34,410 bases of DNA from Gammaproteobacteria bacterium. GTDB taxonomy: Bacteria; Pseudomonadota; Gammaproteobacteria; Pseudomonadales; Azotimanducaceae. The stretch lies in the NCBI GenBank assembly GCA_026706665.1, contig JAPOYI010000180.1, positions 1-34,410 on the forward strand, written 5' to 3'. The position numbers and the translations under genes were made by a program. Shown here piece by piece: positions 33,358-34,410 of this stretch (position 1 is the stretch's first letter; every line of letters begins with the position of its first letter). The notes beneath the pieces were generated by a model that was not told the DNA's origin, ran no database searches, and saw nothing but the letters and a program-made list of their open reading frames with translations.

Positions 33358-33759
33358 TCAAGCCTCGATGAGTCGCCTGGGCGCAACGATCTCCACACCC
33401 CGGAAAGGGTTGAGTTCCAAAAGGTCATCGTCTCCCGTGATGATGGTCGTCGCGCGGCCGTTGACCGCGACTTCCAGGATGTGGTCGTCCTTTGGATCCC
33501 GACAGGCGCGGACAACTTCGTCAATCTCCACCAACTCGCACTCTCGTGTCAGGGCCAAGAGGAAGTCGTCCCGGTCCGTCCGGGTCAGGTAACGGTCAAA
33601 CTTCGAGCGGCCAAGCACACGGCGGAGCTCCGAGAGAGAAGCGTCGGAAACCAGTATCGTCCCGCTACGCCGCGCATGTTCGAAAGCCTTGCCCGGGACC
33701 GAATCATTGAAAAGCAGCGCGCTTACGACCACGTTGGCGTCGAGAACGAAGCGGGTCAT
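33358..33759 (-). CDS. PIN-domain toxin (VapC-like ribonuclease)
   Basis: A 133-aa PIN-domain protein. The acidic metal site includes Asp7 (FVLDANVVVSAL), Glu44 (LSELRRVL), Asp91/Asp92 (RDPKDDHILEVAV) and Asp109/Asp110 (ITGDDDLLEL). This matches the putative-toxin PIN family, magnesium-dependent RNases in type II toxin-antitoxin systems. Its ATG overlaps the stop of the upstream antitoxin gene (ATGA), the usual antitoxin-first order. It ends 175 nt from the convergent small protein gene. Confidence 0.85.
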   Translation of the reverse strand: MTRFVLDANVVVSALLFNDSVPGKAFEHARRSGTILVSDASLSELRRVLGRSKFDRYLTRTDRDDFLLALTRECELVEIDEVVRACRDPKDDHILEVAVNGRATTIITGDDDLLELNPFRGVEIVAPRRLIEA

Positions 33760-33980
33760 CCGTCATCGAGAATCGACCTCATTATCTCCGGCGTGAGGCC
33801 GCGCCGCTGCGCGTTCCGGCTGACTTCGCGCATGACTTGTTGGAGTGACCTTCGGGACTCCGTCGCCTCGCGCAGGCGGAGATTGACGAGCGCGTCGAGC
33901 TTGCGCCGGTCGCTGGTCGAGGCGGAACGGTAGGAGTCGGCAACATCGGTGTCGACCGACACGGTGATCTGTTCTGCCAC
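33756..33980 (-). CDS. Antitoxin partner of the PIN toxin
   Basis: A 74-aa protein starting at a GTG (33980) with GGAG 5 nt upstream. A longer ATG frame from 34058 has no such site and adds unrelated sequence. The N-terminal strand (AEQITVSVDTDVADSYRSAS) followed by two helices looks like a ribbon-helix-helix or a related DNA-binding antitoxin, which would bind the operon promoter and block the toxin with its C-terminus (GLTPEIMRSILDDG). It overlaps the PIN toxin gene by 4 nt. The family name is not certain. Confidence 0.7.
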   Translation of the reverse strand: MAEQITVSVDTDVADSYRSASTSDRRKLDALVNLRLREATESRRSLQQVMREVSRNAQRRGLTPEIMRSILDDG

Positions 33981-34141
33981 AGCGTCTCCGTTTCGTCTCT
34001 CGGCTGATCGAGCATAGCACACGCACCCCAGAAGGAGTCCTGACGAGCCCGGAGCCAAGCCAGATCACATGCATGAATTCTGGGAATCGCGGGCGATGGC
34101 TGCGAGGCTGGGCTCAGACATTCATTCGTCGATGAGGAACT

Positions 34142-34410
34142 TCAACGCGTGGCGGGCAGGTCGTCGAGGGCAGTTTCGCTCGTCATGGCCGGCTCGCGCG
34201 CACGCCAGAAGGGCTCCCTGCGGGGCCGGCCGCGGCGGGGATAGGCCCGCGCATAGATCGTGGCCAACTCGATCTGCGACTCCGAGAGCTGCGGAAACGC
34301 TTCGTGGATTGCCCGTGCACTGTCACCGTTCGCTAGTGTACCGTCTCTATAATAGGTAGACATTACTATCGGGACGTGGCATGCTGGCGTCCATGGCGCG
34401 CCCCGTCCAG
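34142..34410 (-). CDS. DUF433-like protein, 5' end outside the window
   Basis: The frame is open from the window edge, through the terminal repeat, to a stop at 34142 (about 88 codons). The core AIHEAFPQLSESQIELATIYARAYP followed by RRGRPRRE fits the second half of DUF433 proteins (a short helical unit often acting as antitoxin to a PIN-like DUF5615 toxin). Upstream, HVPIVMSTYYRDGTL reads like the first half. An internal ATG at 34363 is possible, but the family pattern continues upstream of it, so the real start is probably off the window. The first 25 codons are shared with the left window end. Confidence 0.55.
   Translation of the reverse strand, partial: GRGAPWTPACHVPIVMSTYYRDGTLANGDSARAIHEAFPQLSESQIELATIYARAYPRRGRPRREPFWRAREPAMTSETALDDLPATR
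34333..34410. repeat. Right copy of 78-bp terminal inverted repeat
   Basis: The reverse complement of 1-78 with one mismatch (34355 pairs with base 56). The outer 55 bases are exact. Here the repeat continues smoothly into a DUF433-like frame, so this is the more intact of the two copies. Confidence 0.95.

Noticed and set aside
33236-33592. Plus-strand frame opposite the PIN toxin gene
   Set aside because: Ser/Arg-rich antisense shadow. The minus-strand PIN protein has all acidic residues and a coupled antitoxin.

Overview
The window is a 34.4-kb, GC-rich, densely packed piece of a Gram-negative genome. It carries a TonB-dependent receptor, an RND efflux pump, a lipoprotein M16 protease and a PA0069-type radical SAM gene. 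I infer an uncultured, probably aquatic or host-associated gammaproteobacterium; this rests on gene content only. No rRNA, tRNA or CRISPR array was recognised. The two ends are inverted copies of each other: 55 bp exact, 77 of 78 bp with one mismatch. Both copies lie inside a DUF433-like reading frame, so the window looks like a whole contig broken at a repeat.

Layout. (1) 1-3516 is an accessory edge: a truncated DUF433 fragment, a small membrane protein, a 482-nt stretch with a doubtful HEAT-like remnant, a tyrosine recombinase bracketed by 18-bp inverted repeats, and an unrelated P4-type integrase on the other strand. (2) 3517-11888 is a co-directional run: acyl-CoA dehydrogenase, lipoprotein M16 protease, RND membrane fusion protein, RND transporter. 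(3) 11927-13824 (minus) holds a VOC-fold protein, a 94-aa companion, and a PA0069-family radical SAM protein with a near-consensus LexA box at its start. (4) 13948-16963 (plus) holds a PdxA-family dehydrogenase, an internally deleted PhyH-like remnant, a sulfotransferase and an Asp/Asn beta-hydroxylase-like oxygenase. These converge on a minus-strand pair made of a TonB receptor and a TPR-sulfotransferase (16986-21970).

(5) 22153-32671 is the most interesting part, a one-carbon/methyl-group catabolism cluster. It contains a GATase1-AraC regulator of the GbdR type, a DmdA/GcvT-like demethylase, a single-ORF fusion of methylenetetrahydrofolate reductase (MetF) with formate-tetrahydrofolate ligase (FTHFS), a 2-oxoglutarate/Fe(II) oxygenase-like protein, a dimethylglycine/sarcosine dehydrogenase-like flavoprotein with a GcvT half, and a non-pyrrolysine MttB-superfamily methyltransferase. 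The inferred logic is that methyl groups stripped from a methylated amine or sulfonium compound go to tetrahydrofolate, are oxidised, and leave as formate with ATP gain. FolD and a corrinoid protein are not in the window. Between the last two genes lies a tandem array of ten 44-bp units. Each unit carries a hairpin, and nine overlapping mini-ORFs are chained by ATGA stop/start overlaps, the last ending at the ribosome binding site of the MttB gene.

(6) 32698-34410 is a second accessory edge: an orphan HigA-like antitoxin fused by ATGA overlap to a small conserved-looking protein, a PIN toxin/antitoxin pair, and a DUF433-like gene running off the window.
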